64,000 nt of DNA, taken from positions 4,943 through 68,942 of the forward strand of contig JAYTWR010000064.1 in assembly GCA_043743335.1 (NCBI GenBank). Reading direction: 5' to 3'. The position numbers were made by a program, and so were the translations under genes. Shown here piece after piece: positions 18,059 through 27,137 of this stretch. The stretch comes from UBA5216 sp043743335 (lineage in GTDB: Bacteria; Pseudomonadota; Gammaproteobacteria; Burkholderiales; SG8-41). How positions within the stretch are numbered: position 1 is the first letter of the stretch; every line of letters starts with the position of its first letter. Below the pieces are notes generated by a model. The model saw only the letters and a program-made list of their open reading frames with translations, was not told the DNA's origin and ran no database searches.

Positions 18059-18130
18059 CTATCGAATTCTGCTCGTACGTCGCCAGTTGGGCTGATGGCA
18101 AACCGCCTGCGAAGAAAGGGGCTACGGCAG

Positions 18131-18733
18131 TTACGATTTTTTCAGCTCGGCAACTATCTCGCGCAAGGCCTCCATCTCCAGCACACGCTGCTTGCGCGCC
18201 ATCGGCATGGCGACCATCTCCGCCAACCGGTAGGCCACCCACGTGCCTTCGTCCAGCTTCACGGGCTGCGGAAAATTATCTACGCCGACTTGATCGATCA
18301 CGCGCTTGACCAACGCTTGGCACTCGGGATCGGGGGCGCACGGTGCCACCGAGGCCAGCATTTCTACGTCAGCCGACATCAACCTGTTGTCGGCAACCGA
18401 TGTGTCGATAATGCGAAAACGCTCACCGCCGCGCGCGAGTAAATGAAACATGCCGGGATTGGGCATGTCCCATTGCTCTATCGTGGCGAGGCACCCCACG
18501 CCGGACGGCGTGGCCGGTGCGCCGCCCTGAAGCACCTCGTGGCCTTCGCGTATCAGGCACACGCCAAACGGCAGATTGTCGCGGATGCAGGCTTTGGTCA
18601 TGTCGAGGTAGCGCTGCTCGAAAATCTTAAGCGGTAGCAACCCGCCGGGAAACAACACCGTCCCCAGCGGAAACAAAAAGATGCGGCGGCGTTCGCTCAA
18701 CCCCGCTGGCGCATCCGGCGGTGCGGAACTCAC
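18131..18733 (-). CDS. LON peptidase substrate-binding domain protein
   Basis: A 200-residue stand-alone LON N-terminal (substrate-binding) domain. The family start IFLFPLGTVLFPGGLLPLKI and FEQRYLDM are clear, followed by FGVCLI. There is no AAA+ or protease domain. Its role is unproven, but it is common in betaproteobacteria. The GTG start at 18733 overlaps the rapZ stop by four bases, so the gene ends the long minus-strand run. Confidence 0.88.
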   Translation of the reverse strand: MSSAPPDAPAGLSERRRIFLFPLGTVLFPGGLLPLKIFEQRYLDMTKACIRDNLPFGVCLIREGHEVLQGGAPATPSGVGCLATIEQWDMPNPGMFHLLARGGERFRIIDTSVADNRLMSADVEMLASVAPCAPDPECQALVKRVIDQVGVDNFPQPVKLDEGTWVAYRLAEMVAMPMARKQRVLEMEALREIVAELKKS

Positions 18734-19569
18734 GATGACAAGCCGCGGTGACGCGCCAGCACTGGGGCGGACGACTGGAACGCTTTTACCAGCGCTTCGA
18801 CAAAGTACACCGAGCGGTGGCGTCCGCCGGTGCAGCCTATCGCCACCGTGAGGTAACTGCGGTTGTCGCGCATATACGACGGCAGCCAGGTTTCGACAAA
18901 CCTACGGATGTCTTCCAGTAAGCGCTGCGCCTCAGGTGTGGCGTCCAGAAAGGCCACCACCGCAGCGTCCTTGCCTGTGAGCGGGCGCAATACGGGATCG
19001 TAGTGCGGATTAGGCAGGCTGCGCACGTCAAACACCAAATCCGCATCCAGCGGAATGCCATGCTTGAAGCCAAACGATTCGAACAGCAGCATGAGTCCGT
19101 CGCGCGGTGCGGCGACAAAGTCTTTCACCCACGTGCGCAGGGCATTGGGGGTGAGGTCGCTGGTATCAATGTGATCCGCCAGATCGGCCGCGCCGGCGAG
19201 CAACTCACGGTCGCGAACGATGCATTCGCTCAGGGTCAACTGCCCGTCGGATAGCGGATGCCGACGGCGCGTCTCGGAGAACCGCTTAATCAGCGTGTCG
19301 TCCCGCGCGTCAAGGTAAAGCATTCTGGATTTGATGCCGCGTTCACGCAAGCTCGCCACATGCACGGCAAAATTCGCCATGTCGTTGCCCGAACGCGCGT
19401 CCATGGTGACCGCCACGCGCGCATGCCCGGCAGCCGCGAGCGTATCCACGAGGCGATTGAACAGCAGGCCCGGAAAATTATCGACGCAGTAATAGCCCGC
19501 GTCTTCCAGCACCGCGAGCGCGACGCTCTTGCCTGAACCGGACAGGCCGGTGATGAGTACCATCTCCAT
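18730..19569 (-). CDS. rapZ: RNase adapter protein RapZ
   Basis: A 279-residue P-loop protein of the RapZ (YvcJ) family. Walker A GLSGSGKS is near the N-terminus, followed by DAGYYCVDNFPG, and the C-terminal domain carries GCTGGRHRSVY. In E. coli RapZ senses glucosamine-6-phosphate and directs GlmZ to RNase E; in other bacteria its RNA role is less clear. Starts at 19569 and 19563 are both possible; 19569 leaves ten bases after the hprK stop. It is cotranscribed with hprK and ptsN. Confidence 0.93.
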   Translation of the reverse strand: MEMVLITGLSGSGKSVALAVLEDAGYYCVDNFPGLLFNRLVDTLAAAGHARVAVTMDARSGNDMANFAVHVASLRERGIKSRMLYLDARDDTLIKRFSETRRRHPLSDGQLTLSECIVRDRELLAGAADLADHIDTSDLTPNALRTWVKDFVAAPRDGLMLLFESFGFKHGIPLDADLVFDVRSLPNPHYDPVLRPLTGKDAAVVAFLDATPEAQRLLEDIRRFVETWLPSYMRDNRSYLTVAIGCTGGRHRSVYFVEALVKAFQSSAPVLARHRGLSS

Positions 19570-19579
19570 CCGCGCGCAA

Positions 19580-20554
19580 TCAGAGGCGGTCATCTTCGTC
19601 ATGCACGGCCTGCACGGCCTGCCCGTCGTGCATTTGATGCGACTGGCGCTCAATAAACTCGCGGGTGCTGTCCATGCCGCGCAGTTGCAGCACGTAATTG
19701 CGCACTGCGGCTTCGGTCAGCACCGCCAGATTGCGCCCGGCGGCCACAGGAATCGACACTTTGCGTATCTGCACGCCCATGATGCTTTCAGCGCCGGGCT
19801 TGAGCGGCAGCCGCTCCGCAGGCACGTCACTGCCACCTGGGCGCTCCAAATGCACAATGAGCTTCAACGCCTTACGCGGGCGCAATGCCGACTCGCCAAA
19901 AATGGTGCGTATATTGAGCACGCCCAGCCCGCGCACTTCGAGAAAGTCTTTCAATAGCCCCGGGCAACGTCCGTCGATGTTCTCCGGCCCCACCCGATAT
20001 AGCTCCACCACATCATCGGCGATCAGACCGCTGCCGCGCGAAATCAATTCTAGCGCCAACTCGCTTTTGCCGGCACCGGACACGCCGGTAATCAGTACGC
20101 CCATGCCCAGCACGTCGAGCATGACACCATGCACCGTGGCGCACTCGGCCAACGCCCGCGCGAGATACGGCCGTAGCATCCACATGAGCTCGACACTACC
20201 CATCGGTGACGTCAGCAGCGGCGTTGCAGTCGCCTGCGCGGCATCCAGCAGCAGTTGCGGCACGCGCGACGCGCCAGCCACGATAAAACACGCGAGATCG
20301 CGCGTGGCCACCTCACGCAGCGTTTTGGCGCACAGCGCGGGTTCCATGCCGTCGAGGTGCTGAATTTCCGACGCGCCCAATACCTGAATCAGATTGGGGT
20401 GCACGAAATTCAAATGGCCGATCAAGCCCTTGGAAGAATCCCGAGTAAATTCGCTGTCGATTTTTTTTTCCGCGCCATCCTCGCCCGCATGCCAAGCGAG
20501 GTGCAGCCGCGACTGATTGTCCTCAAACAGCCGTGCGATGCTAATCTGGGGCAT
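19580..20554 (-). CDS. hprK: HPr kinase/phosphorylase
   Basis: A 324-residue bifunctional enzyme that phosphorylates and dephosphorylates a serine of HPr-type proteins. Walker A GVSGAGKS is at about 157-164 in the C-terminal domain, followed by LIADDVVEL. The second signature EVRGLGVLNIRTIFG is present. Presence of hprK beside ptsN is typical of Betaproteobacteria, where the PTS is mainly regulatory. The start at 20554 overlaps the ptsN stop by 14 bases. Confidence 0.95.
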   Translation of the reverse strand: MPQISIARLFEDNQSRLHLAWHAGEDGAEKKIDSEFTRDSSKGLIGHLNFVHPNLIQVLGASEIQHLDGMEPALCAKTLREVATRDLACFIVAGASRVPQLLLDAAQATATPLLTSPMGSVELMWMLRPYLARALAECATVHGVMLDVLGMGVLITGVSGAGKSELALELISRGSGLIADDVVELYRVGPENIDGRCPGLLKDFLEVRGLGVLNIRTIFGESALRPRKALKLIVHLERPGGSDVPAERLPLKPGAESIMGVQIRKVSIPVAAGRNLAVLTEAAVRNYVLQLRGMDSTREFIERQSHQMHDGQAVQAVHDEDDRL

Positions 20555-21008
20555 GAGAGGCCCAGTTGGAAATTAACGCATGAATATCGATTGCCGCTTC
20601 CACCTGCAGCAACAGTTCGCGAAACGCTGTGTCGCTGAACATTTCTGCCAGCTCGGCCAGAATTTTCAGGTGCGCGTCGGTTGCACGCTCGGGCACCATG
20701 AGCAGGAAAATCAGCGAAACACCTTGTCCATCCGGCGCGTCGAACGGTATCGGCGCTTTCATGCGCACCAGCGCGCCGACGGCTTGCTTCAAGCCCTTGA
20801 CGCGACCATGCGGCATCGCCACGCCATGACCCAACGCCGTGGAGCCAAGTTTCTCGCGCGCGAACAGGCTGTCAAACACCTGTGCGCGCGCGATGCTGTG
20901 GTTGTTTTCAAACAACAGCCCGGCTTGTTCAAACACCCGCTTCTTGCTCGACAAATCCACGTCGATCATGACATTAGACAACGGCAAAATTTGTGCAACC
21001 TGATTCAT
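20541..21008 (-). CDS. ptsN: PTS-Ntr IIA component (nitrogen-regulatory protein)
   Basis: A 155-residue EIIA(Ntr). The phospho-accepting His is H67 in GHGVAMPHGRVKG. It receives phosphate from the PtsP/PtsO branch and regulates potassium transport, nitrogen and carbon responses in proteobacteria. It is placed between hpf and hprK, as usual in this class, and overlaps hprK by 14 bases. Confidence 0.95.
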   Translation of the reverse strand: MNQVAQILPLSNVMIDVDLSSKKRVFEQAGLLFENNHSIARAQVFDSLFAREKLGSTALGHGVAMPHGRVKGLKQAVGALVRMKAPIPFDAPDGQGVSLIFLLMVPERATDAHLKILAELAEMFSDTAFRELLLQVEAAIDIHALISNWASHAPD

Positions 21009-21087
21009 GAGACGTAGCCTGATTCCATTGAAGTTTTGCCGTAAAGCCTGAAGCGTATGCCTGTAACGTGTATAGCGTGCGCCCGGA

Positions 21088-21429
21088 TTAAGCCGCCGGC
21101 TCGTCCGGCAGCACCTGCTGCTTCATCGGCGTTTCGGCATGGCGGTGTGACAACGCTTTCTCCTTGTGCTTGATGACCGCGCGATCCAGCTTGTCAGCCA
21201 GTGAATCGATCGCGGCATACAAGTCGTCTTCGGTACTTTCGCAAAAAATATCGCGGCCCCGTATGTGCACCGTCGCCTCGGCCTTTTGCCGCAGTTTCAC
21301 CACCGACATAATCACGTTGACGTCGATCACATGATCAAAGTGATGCGTCACGCGTCCCACTTTGGCGCCCACATATTCGCGAATGGCCGGCGTAATTTGA
21401 ACATGATGTCCAGTGATGTGCAGATTCAT
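21088..21429 (-). CDS. hpf: Ribosome hibernation promoting factor (short HPF)
   Basis: A 113-residue HPF/RaiA protein that binds the 30S subunit and promotes inactive 100S ribosomes. It has the typical MNLHITGHHVQITPAIREYV start and DLYAAIDSLADKLDRAVIKH helix. The start at 21429 is chosen because AAGGAG lies nine bases upstream and the family begins here. The gene follows rpoN by 13 bases. Confidence 0.95.
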   Translation of the reverse strand: MNLHITGHHVQITPAIREYVGAKVGRVTHHFDHVIDVNVIMSVVKLRQKAEATVHIRGRDIFCESTEDDLYAAIDSLADKLDRAVIKHKEKALSHRHAETPMKQQVLPDEPAA

Positions 21430-21442
21430 GATGCGATCTCCT

Positions 21443-22945
21443 TTACAGGGTTTTTCTGAGATTACCGGGTAAAATTTGCAGTGACTCACGGTACTTGGCT
21501 ACCGTGCGGCGGGCCACTACGATACCTTGCTGCCCAAGAAGACTGGCTATCTGTGCGTCGCTTAAGGGTTTGCGGGAGTTTTCGGTGCTGACGAGTTGCT
21601 TAATCACCTCGCGAATCGCAGTGCTCGACGCCACACCGCCGGCATCGGTGCTGACGTGACTGCCGAAAAAATATTTGAGCTCAAAAATGCCGCGCGGCGT
21701 GCGCATGAATTTGTGGGTGGTCACGCGCGAGACGGTCGATTCATGCAGTTCCAGCACATCAGCGATTTCGCGCAGCACCAGCGGACGCATGGCGATGGCA
21801 CCGTGCTCCAGAAAATTACGCTGCCGGTCCACGATGGCCTGCGACACGCGCAAAATGGTGTCAAAGCGCTGCTGCACATTTTTGATTAACCATTTGGCCT
21901 CCTGCAGTTGGCCGCTTAATTGCTGCGACGTACCCCGCCCGCGCGCCAGAATGTCGGCGTATAGGCGATTCACGCGCAGCTTGGGCATGGCTTCCGGATT
22001 TAAGGCAGCCACCCATAAGCCTTTGTTTTTATTGACAATTACGTCAGGGATAATATACCGGATATCTGATTCCGCGTATTCACGCCCAGGCCGCGGCTCG
22101 AGGCTAACGATCAGCTTTTGCACTGCACGCAAGGCGTTGTCGTCGCAACGCAACAGGCGTTTCAGTCTGGCGTAGTCCTTCCCCGCCAGCACATCGAGAT
22201 GCTGCGTCACGACCTCTAGCGCTTTGTCGCAATACGGCGTTGCCGACGGCAGCGCCTCCAGTTGCAAACGCAAACATTCGGCCAGCGAACGCGCGCCGAT
22301 ACCTACTGGCTCTAAATGTTGTACATGCCGCAAAGCGGTCGCTAGCTCCTCCGCGTCTACGCACAATTCGACGGGCAACATGTCCAGCACTTCTTCCAGA
22401 CTCTGCGTGAGGTAGCCGCCTTCGTCGAGCGAATCGATCAACAATCCCGTCAGCGTGCGGTCGCGATCGGTGAGATTCAGCAAAGCCAATTGCGACAGCA
22501 GATGCTCGCGCAGCGTCGGCAGGTCGCACGCCACAGGACGATAATCGCTGTCGTCGCCGTCGTCCTTCTCGCGCGATGCGCCGTAGTTCAACTCAGACAG
22601 GACATCGCTTTCCATACGCTCGCGAATGTCGTGACTGTCGCCATCACTGGTGTCATTGCTGTAGCTGTTATCACCGCCGTCGCCTGGCCCAGCCTCAGGC
22701 GCGCCATTGCTGACCATGCTGCGCTCCGCGTCATACGATGATGCAGTATCGTCGGCTTGCGACGCCGAGGCAGCGGAACCAGGCGCAGACGCTTCGCCAC
22801 GTTCCAGCAAGGGATTGTCGCGCAGAAATTGGGCGATTTCCTGATCGAGTTCTTGCGTGGAAAGTTGCAACAGCCGTATCGACAGCTGCAACTGCGGCGT
22901 AAGCGTGAGATGCTGTGAAAGCCGGAGTTGTAAGGAGTGCTTCAT
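21443..22945 (-). CDS. rpoN: RNA polymerase sigma-54 factor
   Basis: A 500-residue RpoN. Region I is Gln/Leu-rich (SLQLRLSQHLTLTPQLQLSI), region II is acidic (residues about 70-130, S/D/G-rich), then the core-binding domain and HTH follow. The RpoN box ARRTVAKYRE is at 478-487. The start at 22945 is the family start MKHSLQLRL. Genes using -24/-12 promoters were not identified in this window. Confidence 0.97.
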   Translation of the reverse strand: MKHSLQLRLSQHLTLTPQLQLSIRLLQLSTQELDQEIAQFLRDNPLLERGEASAPGSAASASQADDTASSYDAERSMVSNGAPEAGPGDGGDNSYSNDTSDGDSHDIRERMESDVLSELNYGASREKDDGDDSDYRPVACDLPTLREHLLSQLALLNLTDRDRTLTGLLIDSLDEGGYLTQSLEEVLDMLPVELCVDAEELATALRHVQHLEPVGIGARSLAECLRLQLEALPSATPYCDKALEVVTQHLDVLAGKDYARLKRLLRCDDNALRAVQKLIVSLEPRPGREYAESDIRYIIPDVIVNKNKGLWVAALNPEAMPKLRVNRLYADILARGRGTSQQLSGQLQEAKWLIKNVQQRFDTILRVSQAIVDRQRNFLEHGAIAMRPLVLREIADVLELHESTVSRVTTHKFMRTPRGIFELKYFFGSHVSTDAGGVASSTAIREVIKQLVSTENSRKPLSDAQIASLLGQQGIVVARRTVAKYRESLQILPGNLRKTL

Positions 22946-23039
22946 GATGATCTGTGCGGGCAGAAGCGAGCCCGCTGTGAAAAGTGCGAAGGCCACTCAG
23001 GTGCTGTATCTTGCCGTTTAATGATACTACTCCAAATTG

Positions 23040-23834
23040 CTAGAGGCGGAAATTTTCACCCAAATAAACCCTGCGTACACTCTCATTGTTGACAATTTCA
23101 GCCGGCGTTCCGGAGGCCAAAACGGTACCTTCGTTAATAATGTAGGCGCGGTCACAAATGCCCAGTGTTTCGCGTACATTGTGATCGGTAATCACGACGC
23201 CAATGCCGCGTTCTTTCAAAAACCCGATGATTTTCTGGATGTCGATTACCGCAATCGGGTCTACACCGGCAAAAGGCTCATCCAGCAAAATAAAGCGCGG
23301 CGATGTCGCCAGCGCGCGCGCGATTTCCACCCGCCGCCGTTCGCCGCCCGATAGACTAATCGCGGGGTTGTCGCGCAAATGCGTGATGTGCAGGTCGCGC
23401 AGTAAATCATCCAGCCGGTTGACGATATCGACTTCACGCCGGTTCTGCAGCTCGAGGATCGCGCGAATGTTCTCGGCCACCGTCATGCGGCGAAATATGG
23501 ATGCCTCTTGCGGCAGGTAACTCAGCCCCAGTTGTGCGCGGCGGTGTATCGCCATGTGGGTGAGGCGCTTGCCGTCAAGATAGAGCTCACCACCGTCCAT
23601 CGGGGTTAGGCCCACCATCATATAAAAACAGGTGGTCTTGCCGGCACCGTTCGGCCCCAACAAACCGATCACCTCGCGGTTATGCACTTCCAGCGACACA
23701 TCCTGCACCACGGTGCGCGAGCGATAGCGCTTGCGCAGCCGCTCGGCGCGCAGTTCGCTGCGCGGCTCGCTGCGTGGCGGCGCGGACACTGGCGCAGCAA
23801 CGGGTTTTTGCGGCGGCACGCTGTCAGGCGGCAT
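23040..23834 (-). CDS. lptB: LPS export ABC transporter ATP-binding protein LptB
   Basis: A 264-residue ATPase that powers LPS extraction with LptFG. Walker A GPNGAGKT is at 60-67, the signature ISLSGGERRR and Walker B FILLDEPFAGVD follow. There is an N-terminal Pro/Ala-rich extension of about 28 residues before the usual RAERLRKRY start; no internal Met gives a shorter form. It lies between lptA and rpoN, as usual. Confidence 0.95.
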   Translation of the reverse strand: MPPDSVPPQKPVAAPVSAPPRSEPRSELRAERLRKRYRSRTVVQDVSLEVHNREVIGLLGPNGAGKTTCFYMMVGLTPMDGGELYLDGKRLTHMAIHRRAQLGLSYLPQEASIFRRMTVAENIRAILELQNRREVDIVNRLDDLLRDLHITHLRDNPAISLSGGERRRVEIARALATSPRFILLDEPFAGVDPIAVIDIQKIIGFLKERGIGVVITDHNVRETLGICDRAYIINEGTVLASGTPAEIVNNESVRRVYLGENFRL

Positions 23835-23897
23835 AGTGGATCACATTGCGAATCACATAGCGGATCACTGACACGTTAGCGGTAGGGCTATTGACCA

Positions 23898-24530
23898 TTA
23901 GCGCGGCGTCACCGGCTCATCGCGCGGCGCGGCAATGGTCTCGGCGGCTTTGAGCCGTAGCGCTGACGGCGGTGCAGGCGCAGCAGACGCTTGCGTTTTG
24001 GCCTTGGGTTGCAGCACGGTGCGCACGCGCCCATCAGGGTTATTCGCTGTGGCCGCTTTGGCACCGCCGCCTATAACCTGAAAAAACTCCGTGGTGGCGT
24101 CGTACGAGATGTAGTCGCCCGCGACATCGTCGTCGCCTTTTTTCATCGCCGCCCGCGTGAACAACTGCACTTTGTCGGCGCGGCTGTCGTACTCAATGCG
24201 CTCACCCCAGCCTTCTACATACTCGTTGAGGCCCTCGCGTTTTTGCTTGAAATAAGCCTGATTGCCCCACACGGTACCGTGCTTGAAGCCTTCTTTGTCC
24301 TGGCGCACCTCCATGCGGTCGCCGCGAATCAGCATGGTGCCCTGGGTCAAAATCACGCGCCCCTCAAACAGTGTGAGCTGCTTGGCGTCATCCACCGTCA
24401 CGCGGTCGGACTCCACGTTCACCGGTTTATCGCGGTCTGCTTTTTCAGCGTGCGCCACGGGCAGCAGCAACGCCGCCAGCGCCAGCATGGCGGCGAACGC
24501 GGTGAGCGCGGTGAGTGCCTTCTGACTCAC
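23898..24530 (-). CDS. lptA: LPS transport periplasmic protein LptA
   Basis: A periplasmic OstA-domain protein that bridges LPS from LptC to LptD. A signal peptide is followed by mature EKADRDKPVNVESDRVTVDD and the jelly-roll segment LFEGRVILTQGTMLIRGDRM. The start is uncertain: no ATG fits well, and GTG at 24530 gives a good signal peptide (VSQKALTALTAF, cleavage near AHA) and 210 residues. An ATG at 24488 gives a shorter signal peptide. An interspersed element covers the region between the lptC stop and this start. Confidence 0.9.
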   Translation of the reverse strand: MSQKALTALTAFAAMLALAALLLPVAHAEKADRDKPVNVESDRVTVDDAKQLTLFEGRVILTQGTMLIRGDRMEVRQDKEGFKHGTVWGNQAYFKQKREGLNEYVEGWGERIEYDSRADKVQLFTRAAMKKGDDDVAGDYISYDATTEFFQVIGGGAKAATANNPDGRVRTVLQPKAKTQASAAPAPPSALRLKAAETIAAPRDEPVTPR

Positions 24531-24533
24531 GAC

Positions 24534-24562
24534 AATTAATGTCTTTAAAATCAACAACTTAT
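24534..24562 (-). repeat. A+T-rich interspersed element at the lptC-lptA junction
   Basis: Minus-strand reading ATAAGTTGTTGATTTTAAAG, then ACATTAATT. The TAA stop of lptC lies inside it, and the lptA start follows within a few bases. Confidence 0.7.
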
Positions 24563-25155
24563 CTCCTGACGCCACTGCCAACCGCAGCGTTGGCATTATT
24601 GTAAACGCCGCGCACCGACGCATTCAATTTTAGAACGCGGGTTTCGTTATTGAGTTCCATGCCCACCGCGTGGATGGTCATCGCGGCATCCTGAATCACG
24701 ACCGGCTGATCGGTTTTGGCAATATTGTCGTCCGGCAGCACGTGCAGATATTCGGTGGTGACCACCAGTGCGCTGTTGTTTGCGGACGGCGCGCGCGACG
24801 CCCGCACATCGCCGCGAAAATGAATCTCGCCGCCGTTACTGGAGACCAACGCCTGCTGCGAGGTGATCGTCATTGGCGCACCGTGCGCGTGACTGATAAA
24901 GCGCGGGCGCGTCAGCGCGGTGCTGTCGTCATCGGGAAAATGCACCATACGCACCGCGTACAACGAATCGCGCACACGGCCTGTCACGTCCATGCGCGTC
25001 GCAAGCAATTTATCGACCGTGTAATCAGGATCATGGCGCAGCAACGTCGGGCGCGGCACCGCCGGGCTTTGCACGGCCTGGTCCAGCCAGTATGTCAGCG
25101 CCGCCAGCAGCACCAGCAACGCCAAGGGAAACAAAGTCGCCAAACGCTCAATCAT
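24559..25155 (-). CDS. lptC: LPS export protein LptC
   Basis: A 198-residue LptC. One N-terminal membrane anchor (FPLALLVLLAALTYWLDQAV) is followed by a periplasmic domain with GEIHFRGDVRA and the C-terminal LNASVRGVYN. It takes LPS from LptBFG and hands it to LptA. It is immediately downstream of kdsD; the kdsC gene that usually lies between them is absent. Confidence 0.9.
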   Translation of the reverse strand: MIERLATLFPLALLVLLAALTYWLDQAVQSPAVPRPTLLRHDPDYTVDKLLATRMDVTGRVRDSLYAVRMVHFPDDDSTALTRPRFISHAHGAPMTITSQQALVSSNGGEIHFRGDVRASRAPSANNSALVVTTEYLHVLPDDNIAKTDQPVVIQDAAMTIHAVGMELNNETRVLKLNASVRGVYNNANAAVGSGVRR

Positions 25156-25160
25156 TCAGG

Positions 25161-25191
25161 AATAGAAATATCGTTATAAAACAATTACTTA
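25161..25191 (-). repeat. A+T-rich interspersed element at the kdsD-lptC junction
   Basis: Minus-strand reading TAAGTAATTGTTTTATAACG, then ATATTTCTATT. The TAA stop of kdsD is its first triplet. It fills the 33-base gap where kdsC is normally found. Confidence 0.7.
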
Positions 25192-26202
25192 AACAACCTT
25201 GGCACGGAACAAATCGTGCATGTTCAAAGCCCCCGCCAGCACGCCGTGCGCATCCACCACCAGTAATTGATTGACCTTGTCGCGCTCCATGATCTGCACC
25301 GCTTCGACCGCTAAATGATCCGCCGGCAGCGTGCGCGGCCGGCGCGTCATCACTTGCGCGATGGGCGTCACGCGTAAATCTATGCCTTTTTCGAGCGCGC
25401 GGCGTAAATCACCGTCGGTAAAAATCGCGATCACTTCGCGCTGGGCGTTGACCACCGCCGTCATGCCCATCATACCGCGCGACATTTCGCGCATGGCATC
25501 CATCGCGGTCACGGCGTCGCCCACCGCAGGAACCGCCGCGCCCGTGCGCATCACGTCGCGCACCAGCGTCAGCAAACGACGCCCTAGCGCACCGCCCGGA
25601 TGCGACAGCGCGAACTCATCGCGCGTAAACCCGCGCGCGCGCATCAACGCCACCGCCAACGCGTCGCCCAGCGCCAGCGCGGCGGTGGTGCTGGCCGTGG
25701 GCGCAAGATTTAACGGGCACGCCTCCATTTCCACGCCCGCGTATAAGTGAATATCCGCCTGCATCGCCAGCGACGACGCCGCATTGCCGGTCATCGCAAT
25801 CAGCACCGCGCCTTGGCGCTTTAACACCGGCACGATGGCCATTAGCTCGCTGCTCTCACCCGAATGCGACAGCGCGAGCAATACATCGTGGCGCGTGACC
25901 ATGCCGAGATCGCCGTGGCTGGCCTCGGCCGCGTGCACGAAAAAAGCCGGGGTGCCGGTGCTGGCCAAAGTGGAGGCGATTTTGCGCGCGATATGCCCGG
26001 TTTTGCCCAAGCCACTGACCACCACGCGGCCCTGGCAAGCGAGAATTTTTTCTACGGCAAGTGGAAATGCAGCATCAAGCCGGGTGATGACATGCTGCAG
26101 CGCGCGCGCTTCGATGTCGAGCACTTCCCGCGCGACGGCAAGTGAATCCGCGACGCTGTGGTTTGCCGCTGCGATTACACCGCCGGAAGTCGCTGAATTC
26201 AT
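25189..26202 (-). CDS. kdsD: Arabinose-5-phosphate isomerase (KpsF/GutQ/KdsD family)
   Basis: A 337-residue enzyme that makes arabinose-5-phosphate for Kdo synthesis. An SIS domain (VVSGLGKTGHIARKIASTL, then HAAEASHGDLG and SHSGESSE) is followed by two CBS domains (VMRTG, VMTRRPRTLP). The start at 26202 fits the family; the frame extends upstream but is not conserved-looking. It leads the LPS export operon. The catalytic residues around HPGG are present. Confidence 0.95.
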   Translation of the reverse strand: MNSATSGGVIAAANHSVADSLAVAREVLDIEARALQHVITRLDAAFPLAVEKILACQGRVVVSGLGKTGHIARKIASTLASTGTPAFFVHAAEASHGDLGMVTRHDVLLALSHSGESSELMAIVPVLKRQGAVLIAMTGNAASSLAMQADIHLYAGVEMEACPLNLAPTASTTAALALGDALAVALMRARGFTRDEFALSHPGGALGRRLLTLVRDVMRTGAAVPAVGDAVTAMDAMREMSRGMMGMTAVVNAQREVIAIFTDGDLRRALEKGIDLRVTPIAQVMTRRPRTLPADHLAVEAVQIMERDKVNQLLVVDAHGVLAGALNMHDLFRAKVV

Positions 26203-26271
26203 GGGAAAAGTATAGCAGAACGGTGACGCGCCTTCCCATTTACCGGCAGCGGTTCGCGCGTGGCGCCCAAT

Positions 26272-26305
26272 AAAAAAGCCCGCTGAAATTCTCGCGGGCT
26301 TTTCG
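26272..26305 (-). terminator. Rho-independent terminator of the prepilin gene
   Basis: AAAAGCCCGC (26274-26283) and GCGGGCTTTT (26294-26303) form a perfect stem with a ten-base loop. It lies 18 bases after the prepilin stop, with a U run in the minus direction. Confidence 0.9.
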
Positions 26306-26320
26306 ATTGAGGTGGTTAGG

Positions 26321-27022
26321 CTAGAACAGACTGGCGCCACCACAATTGGTACTGCCGTTAATGGAATTCCATGTAGCAGCGGTAGTGTTGCCGCTGGTGC
26401 AGGCTGGCGTCGCCGCTGTCCCCTCTGTGGGCGCAGCCGCTGCATTGCCCTGATAAAGGGAAAACTGAAAACCGCCCGTGTACGGTGCGCCATCATCTAT
26501 CTTTCTGTCTACTTCAGCAATGATATCCACAGGAATTTGCGCGCCGGTTTTGAGGTTATGTCTTTGCGCACCACCACTTGCAATACCGTACACGCCGTCA
26601 AATATCACTTGCTGGCGAACCGCATAAGGATTCACCGGCGTCGTTGTAGTGTCTTCGGTAGTGTTGCACGTATAAGTGCCGTTAATGAAACCCGCTTTGC
26701 TAAGGTGTTCCCAAGCCAAAACATCCTCCCTACCCCCTGTGTCGATCCGACCGTTGCCATTGCCATTGCCTGCCGTGCCGCAGGTAGTACCGGTGATGCC
26801 GTTGATGTTGGTGACCGCAGCAGTGTAATCGCCCGGCAATGCCCGGAACCGATCCAAAAACCCGAAATAGGCCGCTTTAATGCCATCCTGATTGGAAATC
26901 AAATTCCGCACTCGCGCGCTGGTAATCAGCTCTTGCCCCTTCAACACGCCGCCGAGCAGCAGGCCAATAATAACCAGCACAATCGCTATCTCAATCAGTG
27001 TAAATCCTTGCTGCTTCTTCAT
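26321..27022 (-). CDS. Type IV prepilin-like protein
   Basis: A 233-residue protein with a class III signal, QQGFTLIEIAIVLVIIG; cleavage would fall between G and F, leaving N-methyl-Phe. The pilin helix ends near LKGQELI, and the rest is a globular domain with several Cys (TCGTAG, TCNTTE, TPACTSG, TNCGG) that could form disulfides. The ATG at 27022 is preferred over 27028 because AGGGGA lies six bases before it. The domain is Gly/Asn/Thr-rich like a secreted minor pilin. No other pilus or secretion genes are in the window. Confidence 0.85.
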   Translation of the reverse strand: MKKQQGFTLIEIAIVLVIIGLLLGGVLKGQELITSARVRNLISNQDGIKAAYFGFLDRFRALPGDYTAAVTNINGITGTTCGTAGNGNGNGRIDTGGREDVLAWEHLSKAGFINGTYTCNTTEDTTTTPVNPYAVRQQVIFDGVYGIASGGAQRHNLKTGAQIPVDIIAEVDRKIDDGAPYTGGFQFSLYQGNAAAAPTEGTAATPACTSGNTTAATWNSINGSTNCGGASLF

Positions 27023-27137
27023 GCTCATTCCCCTAAGGTCATTGTCAAAACAGGCGTTTCGAGCTTTATTATCCGCAAGCTTTGTACCCGCTTGCTGTCG
27101 CGCTGCCCATTCGGTTAGTCATTGATACAACTAAACA

